Assembly: GCF_052076145.1 (NCBI RefSeq)
Contig: NZ_CP197246.1
Location: 6,386,001-6,450,000, forward strand
Length of the DNA: 64,000 nt
Origin: Kitasatospora sp052076145
GTDB lineage: Bacteria > Actinomycetota > Actinomycetes > Streptomycetales > Streptomycetaceae
Direction of reading: 5' to 3'
Shown here: piece after piece, positions 40,224-47,547 of the stretch
How positions within the stretch are numbered: position 1 is the first letter of the stretch
Layout of the letters: every line of letters starts with the position of its first letter
The notes under the pieces: generated by a model
Seen by the model: the letters and a program-made list of their open reading frames with translations, nothing else
The model's database searches: none
What the model was told of the DNA's origin: nothing
Program-made: the position numbers and the translations under genes

Positions 40224-40916
40224 TCAGCCGGGCATCATCCCCAGTTGGCGCATCATGGCGATGGCGTCCCAACTCCACCAGCCGTCCTTGACCTTGCCGT
40301 CCTCGAAGCGGAAGATCGTCACCCCGGCGGACTCGACGCGCTTGTGGGTGGCCGCCACGCCCTGGAACTCGCCGATGTGCGTGCCGCGCCAGATCCACCG
40401 GGTGGCGACCTGGTCGCCCTCGGCGATCTGGCTCTGGATGTCGAAGGTGAAGTCGAAGGCCGAGCGGTAGCCCTCGATCATCTGCCGGACGGCTGCCGGG
40501 CCGACCATGTCGCCGTCCATCGATGGGTCGTGGTCCCGGTAGTCGGGGGCGAGCAGCTCGTCCAGCGCGGACATGTCGCCCGTCGGCGGCTCCATCAGCA
40601 GCCGGCGGACCGCCTCCTTCTGGAACTGCTCGTCGCGGACGAGATCGAGGTCGGTGAAGGTGGGCGGCTCCTGGCAGAGCGCCACCAGCTCCTGGAAGAT
40701 CCGGTCGGTCTCCGGGAGACCAGAGTTGCGCATCGCCGCCTCGTAGGACGGGAACTCGACGATCTCCACGATGTGCCGGGCATCCGCCCGGTCCGCGCCC
40801 ACCATCGCGTGGGTGGCCGTGCGCCGGCCCTGGGTCTGCTCGATCCAGCTGTCCATCAGCCGGTTGAGCTCGTCCGGCTGCTCCGTCCGGCACTCGACGA
40901 TCTGCACGAAGGTCAT
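40224..40916 (-). CDS. Two-domain protein: ABM/Dabb-like N-terminus plus SnoaL-like ester cyclase domain
   Basis: A 230-residue cytosolic protein. Residues 1-95 form a ferredoxin-like dimeric domain of the antibiotic-biosynthesis-monooxygenase kind (FVQIVECRTEQPDELNRLMDSW, in parts FVQIVECRTEQP and THAMVGADRADARH). Residues 110-230 form a SnoaL/NTF2-like cone with LAPDYRDHDPSM, VRQMIEGYRSAFDF, WIWRGTHIGEFQG and RFEDGKVKDGWWSWD. Both domains also exist alone in polyketide tailoring enzymes, but no polyketide cluster is present here. GGAGG lies 5 bp before ATG 40916; an open frame further upstream is not coding. Confidence 0.85.
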   Translation of the reverse strand: MTFVQIVECRTEQPDELNRLMDSWIEQTQGRRTATHAMVGADRADARHIVEIVEFPSYEAAMRNSGLPETDRIFQELVALCQEPPTFTDLDLVRDEQFQKEAVRRLLMEPPTGDMSALDELLAPDYRDHDPSMDGDMVGPAAVRQMIEGYRSAFDFTFDIQSQIAEGDQVATRWIWRGTHIGEFQGVAATHKRVESAGVTIFRFEDGKVKDGWWSWDAIAMMRQLGMMPG

Positions 40917-41038
40917 CGCTACCTCCCGATGAGACCCCCTGGCTTGCTCCGCCCGCAGACCGTGCCACCCTCTACTCTCCTCCCTCCGCCCGCCCGGCAC
41001 CACAACGGCGCCCACCCGAACGGTGCTCCCTCGGCAGG

Positions 41039-41602
41039 TCAGAGGCCCGGCGTGCGGTGGAGTGCGATGAGCAGGCGCCAGGCCAGGTGGGCCGTCCGCT
41101 CGGGGGAGGCGTCGATCAGCCCGTGCAGCCAGTCGGCGAGGACTCCGGCGAAGGCGGCGGCGACGGCGGAGGCGACCACGTCCGGCTCCGCCGCACCGGC
41201 CAGCGCCCGTTCGGTGCGGCTGCGCTCGCGCAGGTCGGTGTGGAGCACGAGCCCGAGCGGGCCCCCGCCGCCGGGGCGCAGCAGGGCCCGGTAGAGGGTG
41301 GCGTGCGGGGTGAGGCCGGTGAAGAAGTCGACCAGCGCCGGTGGCGGCTGCTCCGGGTCGGGCACGCCGCGCCAGGCGTGCAGCGCGTCCACCGCGTCGC
41401 GGACCACGCCCGCGCAGGCGTCGACCGCCAGCGCCTCCAGGTCCGCGTAGTGCACGTAGAAGGTCGCCCGGCCCACCCCGGCCCGCCGCACCAGCGCGGC
41501 GACACCGACCTCCGCCAGCGGCCGTTCGGCGCACTCCGCCAGCAGTGCCTGCCGCAGTCTCTCCCGCGTCCGCGCCGCCCGAGGGTCCGGGGGGTTGGTC
41601 AT
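41039..41602 (-). CDS. TetR family transcriptional regulator
   Basis: A 187-residue repressor. The helix-turn-helix spans about 15-60: ERLRQALLAECAERPLAEVGVAALVRRAGVGRATFYVHYADL, in parts RPLAEVGVAALVRRAGV and GRATFYVHYADLEAL. The C-terminal domain has AAAFAGVLADWL. The start overlaps the stop of the DUF1304 gene (ATGA), so the regulator is co-translated with it. The twin TGGACA-N2-TGTCCA palindromes before DUF1304 are probably its binding sites. Confidence 0.93.
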   Translation of the reverse strand: MTNPPDPRAARTRERLRQALLAECAERPLAEVGVAALVRRAGVGRATFYVHYADLEALAVDACAGVVRDAVDALHAWRGVPDPEQPPPALVDFFTGLTPHATLYRALLRPGGGGPLGLVLHTDLRERSRTERALAGAAEPDVVASAVAAAFAGVLADWLHGLIDASPERTAHLAWRLLIALHRTPGL

Positions 41603-41970
41603 CGGGCCACCAGTACGGCGGCCAGCGCGAGCGCCCCGGGCAGCGCCTGCGCGACCAGGATCCGCCGGTTCGCGGTGGCGCCCCCGTAGAGACCCGCGAC
41701 CACCACGCAGCTCAGGAAGAACACCTGCACCCGGAAGCCGGTCGGGTCACCCGCGACCAGGCCCCACACCAGCCCGGCGGCCAGGAACCCGTTGTACAGC
41801 CCCTGGTTGGCCGCGAGCGGCGCCGTCGCCCGCGCCATCGCGGCGTCGAAGCCCGAGAGCTCGCGGCCCGGCCGCTTCTCCCAGAGGAACATCTCCAGCA
41901 CCAGGATGTACGCGTGCAGCGCGGCCACCAGGCCGACCAGTACGGCTGCGATCGTTCCCACCGTCACCAC
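41599..41970 (-). CDS. DUF1304 family membrane protein
   Basis: A 123-residue integral membrane protein with four hydrophobic helices (TIAAVLVGLVAALHAYILVLEMF, NQGLYNGFLAAGLVWGLV, FFLSCVVVAGLYGGA and ALPGALALAAVLVA, each given in part). HAYILVLEMFLW and NQGLYNGFLA are hallmarks of DUF1304. Function unknown; such proteins are often paired with a TetR or MarR regulator, as here, where the tetR gene overlaps its stop by 4 bp. Two perfect operator-like palindromes immediately precede its promoter, indicating tight control. Confidence 0.9.
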   Translation of the reverse strand: MVTVGTIAAVLVGLVAALHAYILVLEMFLWEKRPGRELSGFDAAMARATAPLAANQGLYNGFLAAGLVWGLVAGDPTGFRVQVFFLSCVVVAGLYGGATANRRILVAQALPGALALAAVLVAR

Positions 41971-41980
41971 TCCCTTGTCT

Positions 41981-42015
41981 TGGACAGGTGTCCATCATAG
42001 CTGGACATCTGTCCA
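41981..42015. promoter_or_regulatory. Two tandem TGGACA-N2-TGTCCA operators
   Basis: TGGACAGGTGTCCA (41981-41994) and TGGACATCTGTCCA (42002-42015) are each perfect interrupted palindromes, 21 bp apart centre to centre (two helical turns). Together they form a 16-bp near-perfect larger inverted repeat (41979-41994 with 42002-42017). They sit 11 bp before the DUF1304 start on the minus strand. Confidence 0.8.
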
Positions 42016-42020
42016 AGAAG

Positions 42021-43475
42021 TCACGCCGTGGCGATCCCGAGGCCCGCCAGGTACCCGCGCACCTCCGCCGCAGCGTCCGCCGCCCCGGTGGTCAGGGCCA
42101 CGTGATGGTCCGGGCGGATCAGCACCACGGCGTCCCCGGTGACGCCGTACGCCGCGCGGGCCGTCTCGGTGTCCACCGTGACGGCGCGCACCGGCCCGCC
42201 GACCGCCGGGGCGGGAGCGCCGAAGGAGAGCAGCGTGAAGTGGTCGCCCGCGAGCAGCGAGGACAGTCGTACGGGCGCGCCCGCGAGCGGCAGCTCCACG
42301 TCCGGCGCCCGGTCCCCGGCCCGTACCGCCGGGCCGCCGAGGCGGTCGTCCGCGAGCGAGCCGTGCCGGTACGTCACGCCCAGGCCGTCCAGGCCGGGCG
42401 CCCTGGCCGCCTCCAGGCCGGTGCCCGGCGTGCGGGCGCCTTCGAGGACGGCGGTGAGGGCCGAGCTGGTCAGATCCAGCGTCCAGGCGGCGATCGGGAG
42501 GCGCTCCTCCTGGTAGGTGTCCAGCAGGGCGGGCGCCGCCTGGCCGGTGGCGACGTACCCGAGCTTCCAGCCGAGGTTCCAGGCGTCCTGGATGCCGGTG
42601 TTCATGCCCAGCCCGCCCGCGATCGGGTGGACGTGCGCGGCGTCCCCGGCGAGCAGCATCCGGCCCACCCGGTAGCGGTCGGCCATCCTGACGTTGACCC
42701 GCCAGGTGGAGAGCCAGGTCGCGTTCCGCAGCCGGACTCCGGGCACCTGGGCGTACCGGTCGAAGAGCCGCTGGAAGCCCTCCAGTGAGGGCGGCAGCTC
42801 GGCGCCGTCGGCATCCCGCTCGGGCGGCGCCTGGAACTGCCACTTCTCGCTGTCCCGGAAGGGGCAGAGCAGCACCGCGCCCCCGTCCGACCCGAACCAC
42901 TGGTGCCAGACCGACCGGTCCAGCCCGTCCACCTCGACGTCGCCGCAGTACATCGCCACCTCCGGCTCGCTCCGCCCCTCGAAGCCGATCCCGAGCGCCT
43001 TGCGGACGGGGCTGCGCCCGCCGTCGCACCCGACCAGATACCCGGCGTCGATCCGCCCGCCGTCCGCGAGGGTGGCCTGCACCCCGCTCTCGTCCTGACT
43101 GAACTCCACCAGCTCGACGCCGAGTTCGACCTTCACCCCGTACGTGCCGAGCTGCTCCCGGAGCAGCCCCTCGACCTGCCACTGAGGGATGCCGAGCCCC
43201 CCGCCGGACGGCTCGGTGTCGCCGGCGAACGCGCCGTCGAAGTACTTGCGGAAGGGCAGGTGCGTGGTGCCGGAGGCGAGCAGCCGCTCGCCCAGCCCGA
43301 GATCGGCCAGCACCTCCAGGCTGCGGGCGTTCAGGGCCTTGCCGCGTGAACTGGTCGGGAAGGCGGGCGACTTGTCGATGATCCTGACCTGCACGCCCTG
43401 GCGGGCGAGGCTGCACGCCAGGGTGAGCCCGGTCGGGCCCGCCCCCACGATGAGTACCTGGGTCGTGGCTGTCAT
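42021..43475 (-). CDS. FAD-dependent aromatic monooxygenase (PheA/TfdB family)
   Basis: A 484-residue flavoprotein hydroxylase acting on aromatic or polyketide substrates with NAD(P)H and O2. The FAD Rossmann motif is VGAGPTGLTLACSLARQG (about 9-26), followed by the SRGKALNARSLEVL loop. The FAD/NAD contact DG motif is VGCDGGRSPVRK, and the second FAD motif is LLAGDAAHVHPIAGGLGMNTG. A thioredoxin-like C-terminal domain (about 380-484) is typical of the rifampicin/tetracycline hydroxylase and PheA group. Divergent from a TetR gene with direct repeats between them. Its role is probably degradation or inactivation of a small aromatic. Confidence 0.92.
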   Translation of the reverse strand: MTATTQVLIVGAGPTGLTLACSLARQGVQVRIIDKSPAFPTSSRGKALNARSLEVLADLGLGERLLASGTTHLPFRKYFDGAFAGDTEPSGGGLGIPQWQVEGLLREQLGTYGVKVELGVELVEFSQDESGVQATLADGGRIDAGYLVGCDGGRSPVRKALGIGFEGRSEPEVAMYCGDVEVDGLDRSVWHQWFGSDGGAVLLCPFRDSEKWQFQAPPERDADGAELPPSLEGFQRLFDRYAQVPGVRLRNATWLSTWRVNVRMADRYRVGRMLLAGDAAHVHPIAGGLGMNTGIQDAWNLGWKLGYVATGQAAPALLDTYQEERLPIAAWTLDLTSSALTAVLEGARTPGTGLEAARAPGLDGLGVTYRHGSLADDRLGGPAVRAGDRAPDVELPLAGAPVRLSSLLAGDHFTLLSFGAPAPAVGGPVRAVTVDTETARAAYGVTGDAVVLIRPDHHVALTTGAADAAAEVRGYLAGLGIATA

Positions 43476-43534
43476 GGCTGGCTCCTTCTGTCGGCCGGGC
43501 TGGGATCTCCAGGGCTGGAGCCTCCAGAAAACAG

Positions 43535-43578
43535 CAACCCGGTAATAAATGCAACTTGGTAACAAAAATGTCCGGGTT
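43535..43578. promoter_or_regulatory. Direct and inverted repeats between monooxygenase and TetR genes
   Basis: CAACCCGGTAA (43535-43545) and CAACTTGGTAA (43552-43562) are direct repeats 17 bp apart. AACCCGG (43536-43542) and CCGGGTT (43572-43578) form a wider inverted repeat. A promoter TTGGTA (43556-43561) with TAGCAT (43578-43583) would start at the A of the TetR ATG, so the repeats cover the regulator's own promoter. Confidence 0.55.
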
Positions 43579-43589
43579 AGCATGGGCCC

Positions 43590-44243
43590 ATGAACGAGCC
43601 AGGAGGTCTGCGGACCCTGAAGAAGGAGCGCACCCGGCAGGCGATCGCCGACGCGGCCATCTCGCTGTTCCTCGCCGAGGGCTTCGACCGGGTCTCGGTC
43701 GCGGAGGTCGCCGCCCGCGCCGAGGTCTCCAAGCCGACGCTCTTCCGGTACTTCGCCAGCAAGGAAGACCTGGTGCTGCACCGGTTCGCCGACCACCAGG
43801 GCGAGGCCGCCCGCGTCGTCCGAGGCCGCCCGGCCGGGCTCACCCCGCTCGCCGCACTCCGGCTCCACCACCTCGACCGCCTGGCCGCCCACGACCCGTC
43901 GGTCGGCCTGAACAGCCACCCCGAGGTGCTCGCCTTCCTACGCCTGATCTACGAGACCCCGAGTCTCTCCGCCCACCTCGCCTCCTACGTCGCCGCCGAC
44001 ACCGAAGCCCTGGCCCAGGCCCTCGGCACCCTCCACGACGACAACCCCCACGACGACACCCCCGACCTGACGGACCGCCTGGTCGCCGCCCAGTACGTCG
44101 CCGTCCGCAACGCCCTCGCCCACGACAACTGGCAGCGTCTCTCGGCCGGCCTCCCGCTCGCCGACGCCTACCGCCAGGCCGTCGCCGACACCGAACGCGC
44201 CTTCGCCCTCCTCGCCTCGGGAGCGGCCCCGCAGGGGTACTGA
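43590..44243 (+). CDS. TetR family transcriptional regulator
   Basis: A 217-residue repressor. The helix-turn-helix (about 13-60) reads RQAIADAAISLFLAEGFDRVSVAEVAARAEVSKPTLFRYFASKEDL, in parts GFDRVSVAEVAARAEVS and KPTLFRYFASKEDL. The C-terminus resembles the MftR-like group common in actinobacteria. It is probably leaderless, since the TAGCAT box ends six bases before the ATG. Divergent from the FAD monooxygenase gene, its likely target. Confidence 0.92.
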   Translation: MNEPGGLRTLKKERTRQAIADAAISLFLAEGFDRVSVAEVAARAEVSKPTLFRYFASKEDLVLHRFADHQGEAARVVRGRPAGLTPLAALRLHHLDRLAAHDPSVGLNSHPEVLAFLRLIYETPSLSAHLASYVAADTEALAQALGTLHDDNPHDDTPDLTDRLVAAQYVAVRNALAHDNWQRLSAGLPLADAYRQAVADTERAFALLASGAAPQGY

Positions 44244-44252
44244 GACCGCCGG

Positions 44253-44873
44253 ATGTGGTCGACTGTGCCGGTGACCGATGCCGAGCTCGACGCCGACCGG
44301 AAGACCGCACCGGGTGCGCCCGAGCCGTTCGTCGGGGCCCTGTGGGGGCTCGTCGTGGACGAGGACGGGTGCACCGACGGCCGCCCCTCGTGGATCGAGG
44401 CCTGGCTCAGGGGCCAGGCGGACGGGGCCGTGCCCGACCATCCGACGGCGGCCGCCCTGCACCGGATACTGGCGTGCGGCGTCGACCCGGACGATCTGAC
44501 CGACGTGGTGCGCCGGATGCAGCACGAGCTGCTCTACAACGTCTGCCAACTGATCGACGACCCGGGCCTGTTGGGCCTGGATCTGGACCTGGCGCCTGGC
44601 GGGGAGCCCGGCCGGCACCTGCACCCCCTGCTCGACGAGCACGACCCCAGCGGCCGTGGCGGCGAGCCGCGCGGCCGCCCGATCCCCGCCCGGATCCCGG
44701 GCCAGCCCCTGTACGCCCGGCTGGCCGTCGCCCACGCGCTGGCGGGTGAGCGGACCAAGGCGCTGAAGGTCTGGCGGCAGGCCACCGGAGCGCCGCTGGG
44801 CGAGGCGCGGGCGGCCGTCGAGCTGCTACTCGACCAGCTACGGGACGGTCCGGCGGACGCCTCGTCGTCGTGA
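44253..44873 (+). CDS. Uncharacterised protein with L7/L12-C-terminus-like end
   Basis: A 206-residue soluble protein beginning 9 bp after the TetR stop. The N-terminal part is acidic with several Trp (GALWGLVVDEDGCTDGRPSW) and I do not recognise it. The last 40 residues (about 165-200: GERTKALKVWRQATGA, PLGEARAAVE) resemble the alpha-alpha-beta C-terminal domain of ribosomal protein L7/L12, where the usual form is an Ile-Lys-x-x-Arg-x-x-Thr-Gly-x-x-x-x-Glu-Ala-Lys pattern. It is not a ribosomal protein; stand-alone domains of this kind occur in actinobacteria. Function unknown. Confidence 0.7.
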   Translation: MWSTVPVTDAELDADRKTAPGAPEPFVGALWGLVVDEDGCTDGRPSWIEAWLRGQADGAVPDHPTAAALHRILACGVDPDDLTDVVRRMQHELLYNVCQLIDDPGLLGLDLDLAPGGEPGRHLHPLLDEHDPSGRGGEPRGRPIPARIPGQPLYARLAVAHALAGERTKALKVWRQATGAPLGEARAAVELLLDQLRDGPADASSS

Positions 44874-44961
44874 CGTCAGGGTGTGGTGCGCTGAGTACCC
44901 GGACGTCGACGTCGGAGTGGGCGCGCCGCACCCGGCCGAGATGCAGGGCGGGACTGGACGG

Positions 44962-46326
44962 TCAGAACTGCCACCCGCGTGGGTCCACGCCGCCGGGGAC
45001 GGGCGCGGTGGGGTCGTACGGGGTCCGGGTGAGGACGAAGCTGCCGATGTCGAGGTGGCTCACCGCGCCGTCCGGATGCCGGACGACCCGGAGGGTCTCG
45101 CCGGCGTAGTAGCCGTCCAGGCCCGTCCAGGTGCCGTCCGGCTCGGCCCGGAAGTGGTCGCCCCGGCCGGTGTTCAGCGGGACGAGCTCCAGGTCCCGGT
45201 CGCCACGCAGGTGCAGGACGAAGGCCGAAGGGCCCCAGTACCAGGGCCCGGTGAGGGCCAGCAGCTCCGGGTCGGCCTCGGGCAGCGGGCGCCAGGGCTC
45301 GGGGAAGTTGGGTTCGCGCTCGGCGACGATCCGGATCAGGTCGGCGGCGATGGTCGAGGTCGGGGTGCCGGAGGTGGTGTTTGTCAGGACGACGGCGGCC
45401 AGGCCGTCCGCCTCGCTCACCCACACGGAGGCCAGGAAGCCGGGCATCGAGCCGCCGTGGCCGTAGTACAACCGGCCGTCCTGCCAGCGGAGTTGCAGGC
45501 CGAGGCCGTAGCTGGAGGCCCACTGCTCGTCCTCCGGCGGGGCGGCCGGCCGTCGCATCTCGGCGAGGGTGTCGCGGCTGAGCACCGCCGGGTCACCGGC
45601 GGCGAGGAAGGCGGCCCAGCGGCCGAGATCGGCTGCGGTGGACCAGAGCTGGCCCGCCGGTGCCATCACCCCGGTGTCCTCCAGGGGTTCGGGCATCATC
45701 ACGTCGGCCCAGGGGTGCACCGCGAAGCCGCCGGCGTGCGGGGCCTGTGGCAGCAGCGTCGTGCGGGCCATGCCGAGCGGCTCCAGGATCTCCCGCCGCA
45801 GGGCGTCGCCCCAGGGCTCCTTGCGCAGGTGCGCGACCAGTGCGCCGAGCGCGGCGTAGCCCGGGTTGGAGTAGTGGAACCGGCTGCCCGCCGGGTGCTT
45901 GGCGGGGCCGAGCGCGTCGGCGAGCGAGGGCCGCAGCGTGCCCGGGGTCCGCTCCCACCAGGGCCCCGGTGTCTCGGCGGGCAGACCCGAGGTGTGGGAG
46001 AGGAGTTGGGCGATCGTCAGCTGACCGGCCGGGCTGCCGGGCAGGTGCTGCTCCAGCCGGTCGGTGAGCTCCAGCAGGCCCTCGTCACGCAGGCGCAGCA
46101 CCAGTACGGCGACGAAGGTCTTGGTGATCGAGCCGATCCGGTACTGCACGTCCGCGTCCGGTGCGTGGTCCTCGATCATGCTGCGGCCTTCGGCCCAGAC
46201 GGTGTGCCCGCCCCGGACGACGGCCCCCACCAGGGAGGGGGTGCGCCCCTCGGCCTGGCCGACGGCGAGCCGGTGCAGCAGGGCGCGGCGCGTCTCGGGG
46301 AGCAACTCCTCAGCCTGGAAGGCCAT
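44962..46326 (-). CDS. Beta-lactamase-related serine hydrolase (class C / PBP fold)
   Basis: A 454-residue protein without a signal peptide, so cytosolic. The serine nucleophile is in GSITKTF (Ser66, Lys69), the second motif Tyr is in FHYSNPGY and the third is a YGHGGSMPG stretch replacing KTG. This pattern is that of esterases, D-aminopeptidases and other beta-lactamase-family hydrolases more than true cephalosporinases. A C-terminal beta domain (about 345-454) resembles the lipocalin-like tail of such proteins. GAGGAG 7 bp before the ATG. The leader carries a 70-bp heptanucleotide tandem repeat that ends 14 bp from the start codon. Confidence 0.87.
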   Translation of the reverse strand: MAFQAEELLPETRRALLHRLAVGQAEGRTPSLVGAVVRGGHTVWAEGRSMIEDHAPDADVQYRIGSITKTFVAVLVLRLRDEGLLELTDRLEQHLPGSPAGQLTIAQLLSHTSGLPAETPGPWWERTPGTLRPSLADALGPAKHPAGSRFHYSNPGYAALGALVAHLRKEPWGDALRREILEPLGMARTTLLPQAPHAGGFAVHPWADVMMPEPLEDTGVMAPAGQLWSTAADLGRWAAFLAAGDPAVLSRDTLAEMRRPAAPPEDEQWASSYGLGLQLRWQDGRLYYGHGGSMPGFLASVWVSEADGLAAVVLTNTTSGTPTSTIAADLIRIVAEREPNFPEPWRPLPEADPELLALTGPWYWGPSAFVLHLRGDRDLELVPLNTGRGDHFRAEPDGTWTGLDGYYAGETLRVVRHPDGAVSHLDIGSFVLTRTPYDPTAPVPGGVDPRGWQF

Positions 46327-46340
46327 CTGTCTCCTCGTTC

Positions 46341-46410
46341 TGAGTTCTGAATTCTGAGCTCTGAGCTCTGAGCTCTGAGCTCTGAGCTCTGAGCTCTGAG
46401 CTCTGAGCTC
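46341..46410. repeat. Heptanucleotide tandem repeat (TGAGCTC), ten units
   Basis: Eight perfect TGAGCTC units occupy 46355-46410, preceded by variants TGAGTTC (46341-46347) and TGAATTC (46348-46354). The array lies in the leader of the beta-lactamase-like gene, between its ribosome site and upstream promoter, and not inside any credible coding frame. Copy number could change by slippage. Confidence 0.97.
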
Positions 46411-46500
46411 TGACGGCTCTCGGTGGACCGCCCGACCCTACTCCGCCACAGGTCAGGCTTCCGCTGAATTACCGCATGGCGGCGGCCGACCCGAAAATGC

Positions 46501-46533
46501 TGTCCATGGAGATAGTAGCCATGTACTCTATCT
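46501..46533 (+). promoter_or_regulatory. Promoter with AGATAG...CTATCT inverted repeat before MarR gene
   Basis: AGATAG (46510-46515) and CTATCT (46528-46533) form an inverted repeat that overlaps TGTCCA (46501-46506) and TACTCT (46524-46529), spaced 17 bp. Transcription would begin at the A of the MarR ATG (46537), giving a leaderless, self-repressed message. Confidence 0.5.
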
Positions 46534-46536
46534 GGC

Positions 46537-47004
46537 ATGAGCGAAGCATCCCCCGGGCCGACACCGGGCTTCCAGGTCTGGCGGCTGTCGATGAAGTGGC
46601 GGGTGGCGGTCGACCGGGCGCTGGCCCCGCACGGCCTGACCCACGCGCAGTACTCGCTGCTCTCCTCCCTGCTGGCGGTGCAGCGGTCCGGCGCTCTGCC
46701 CAGCCAGCGCCAACTGGCCGACCACACCGGCCTGGAGCCGCTCTACGTCTCGAAGCTGGCCCGCGCCCTGGAGGCCGCCGGCCTGGTCGAGCGGACGCCG
46801 GACCCGGTCGACACCCGGGCCGTCCGGCTCGCGCTCACCGAGGCCGGGCGTAGCACCGCCGAGCGCGCGATCGAGGTCGTCCACGCCCTGCTCGACCAGC
46901 TTCTCGCACCACTGGGCGGCCTGGCGGGGCAGCGCACCGAGGCGTTCTCCCGCGAACTCGCGACCCTGCTCGACGTCACCCTCGAACCCCCTGTCAAGGA
47001 GTAG
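46537..47004 (+). CDS. MarR family transcriptional regulator
   Basis: A 155-residue winged-helix regulator. The helix-turn-helix region is QRQLADHTGLEPLYVSKLARALEAAGLV, in parts QRQLADHTGLEPLYV and SKLARALEAAGLVER, with the wing RTPDPVDTRAVRLALTEAG. It is probably leaderless with an operator overlapping its promoter. Two bases separate its stop from the next gene, which encodes a second, more divergent MarR-like protein. The pair may act as a heterodimer or regulate the divergent beta-lactamase-like gene 210 bp away. Confidence 0.92.
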   Translation: MSEASPGPTPGFQVWRLSMKWRVAVDRALAPHGLTHAQYSLLSSLLAVQRSGALPSQRQLADHTGLEPLYVSKLARALEAAGLVERTPDPVDTRAVRLALTEAGRSTAERAIEVVHALLDQLLAPLGGLAGQRTEAFSRELATLLDVTLEPPVKE

Positions 47005-47006
47005 CC

Positions 47007-47489
47007 ATGTCCACCACGCCCACACCCCCGCCCACCGTCAACGGCCAGGTCATCGGCCAGGCCCACTACGCCACCCGCGCGCTGATGGAGCGTCTGCTGC
47101 TCCCCGTCGGCATCACCTTCCAGCAGTCGGTGGCCCTGAACGCCACTGTGGACGCCGCCGTGGGCGCCGGCGACTCGGTCGACCGTGACCGGATCACGGC
47201 CCGGATGACCGGCGCGCTGAAGGTCGATGTCTCGGCCGCCCTGGCGACCGTCGCCGAGCTGACGGCCGCCGGGCTGCTGGAGACCCTCCCCGGCGACCTG
47301 CCCCGCCTCCGTGCGACCGAGGCCGGCCGTGCGCTGACTCGCGAGCTCCGCGCCGAGGTCGCCGAGCTCACCGCGCGGCTGTACGGCGATTTCTCGGCCG
47401 AGGAACTGGCTGTCGCCGGAATGGTGTTGGCGACCGTCACGGCCCGCGCCGACGCCGAGCTGGCCGACGCCGAACTGGTCGAGATCTGA
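47007..47489 (+). CDS. Second MarR-like winged-helix protein
   Basis: A 160-residue protein starting 3 bp after the first MarR gene, with GGAG in the end of that gene as its ribosome site. Its layout is MarR-like: an N-terminal helix (YATRALMERLLLPVGITFQQSVALNA), a predicted helix-turn-helix around ALKVDVSAALATVAELTAAGLLE (in part VSAALATVAELTAAGLLE), a short wing LPRLRATEAG, and a long C-terminal helix ending ELVEI. The wing lacks the usual Asp-x-Arg, so DNA binding may be weak. It might be an effector-binding or dominant-negative partner of the first regulator. Confidence 0.8.
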   Translation: MSTTPTPPPTVNGQVIGQAHYATRALMERLLLPVGITFQQSVALNATVDAAVGAGDSVDRDRITARMTGALKVDVSAALATVAELTAAGLLETLPGDLPRLRATEAGRALTRELRAEVAELTARLYGDFSAEELAVAGMVLATVTARADAELADAELVEI

Positions 47490-47498
47490 AAAGACGGA

Positions 47499-47534
47499 AG
47501 CCCCGGCCCCGCCGGATGCGGCGGGACCAGGGCT
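47499..47534. terminator. Imperfect hairpin between convergent genes
   Basis: AGCCCCGGCCCCGCCG (47499-47514) pairs with CGGCGGGACCAGGGCT (47519-47534) with mismatches in the middle and a four-base loop (GATG). It lies between the MarR-like and M6 protease genes. Confidence 0.6.
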
Positions 47535-47547
47535 CACGGGAGAGACG

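Noticed and set aside
44962..46326. Calling the serine hydrolase an antibiotic-resistance beta-lactamase
   Set aside because: No signal peptide, and the third motif is HGG-type rather than KTG; esterase or peptidase function is equally likely.
46411..46727. Minus-strand frame across the heptanucleotide repeat giving SSELRAQ repeats
   Set aside because: It is antisense to the MarR gene and only reads through because the 7-bp unit has no stop in that frame; no ribosome site or homology.
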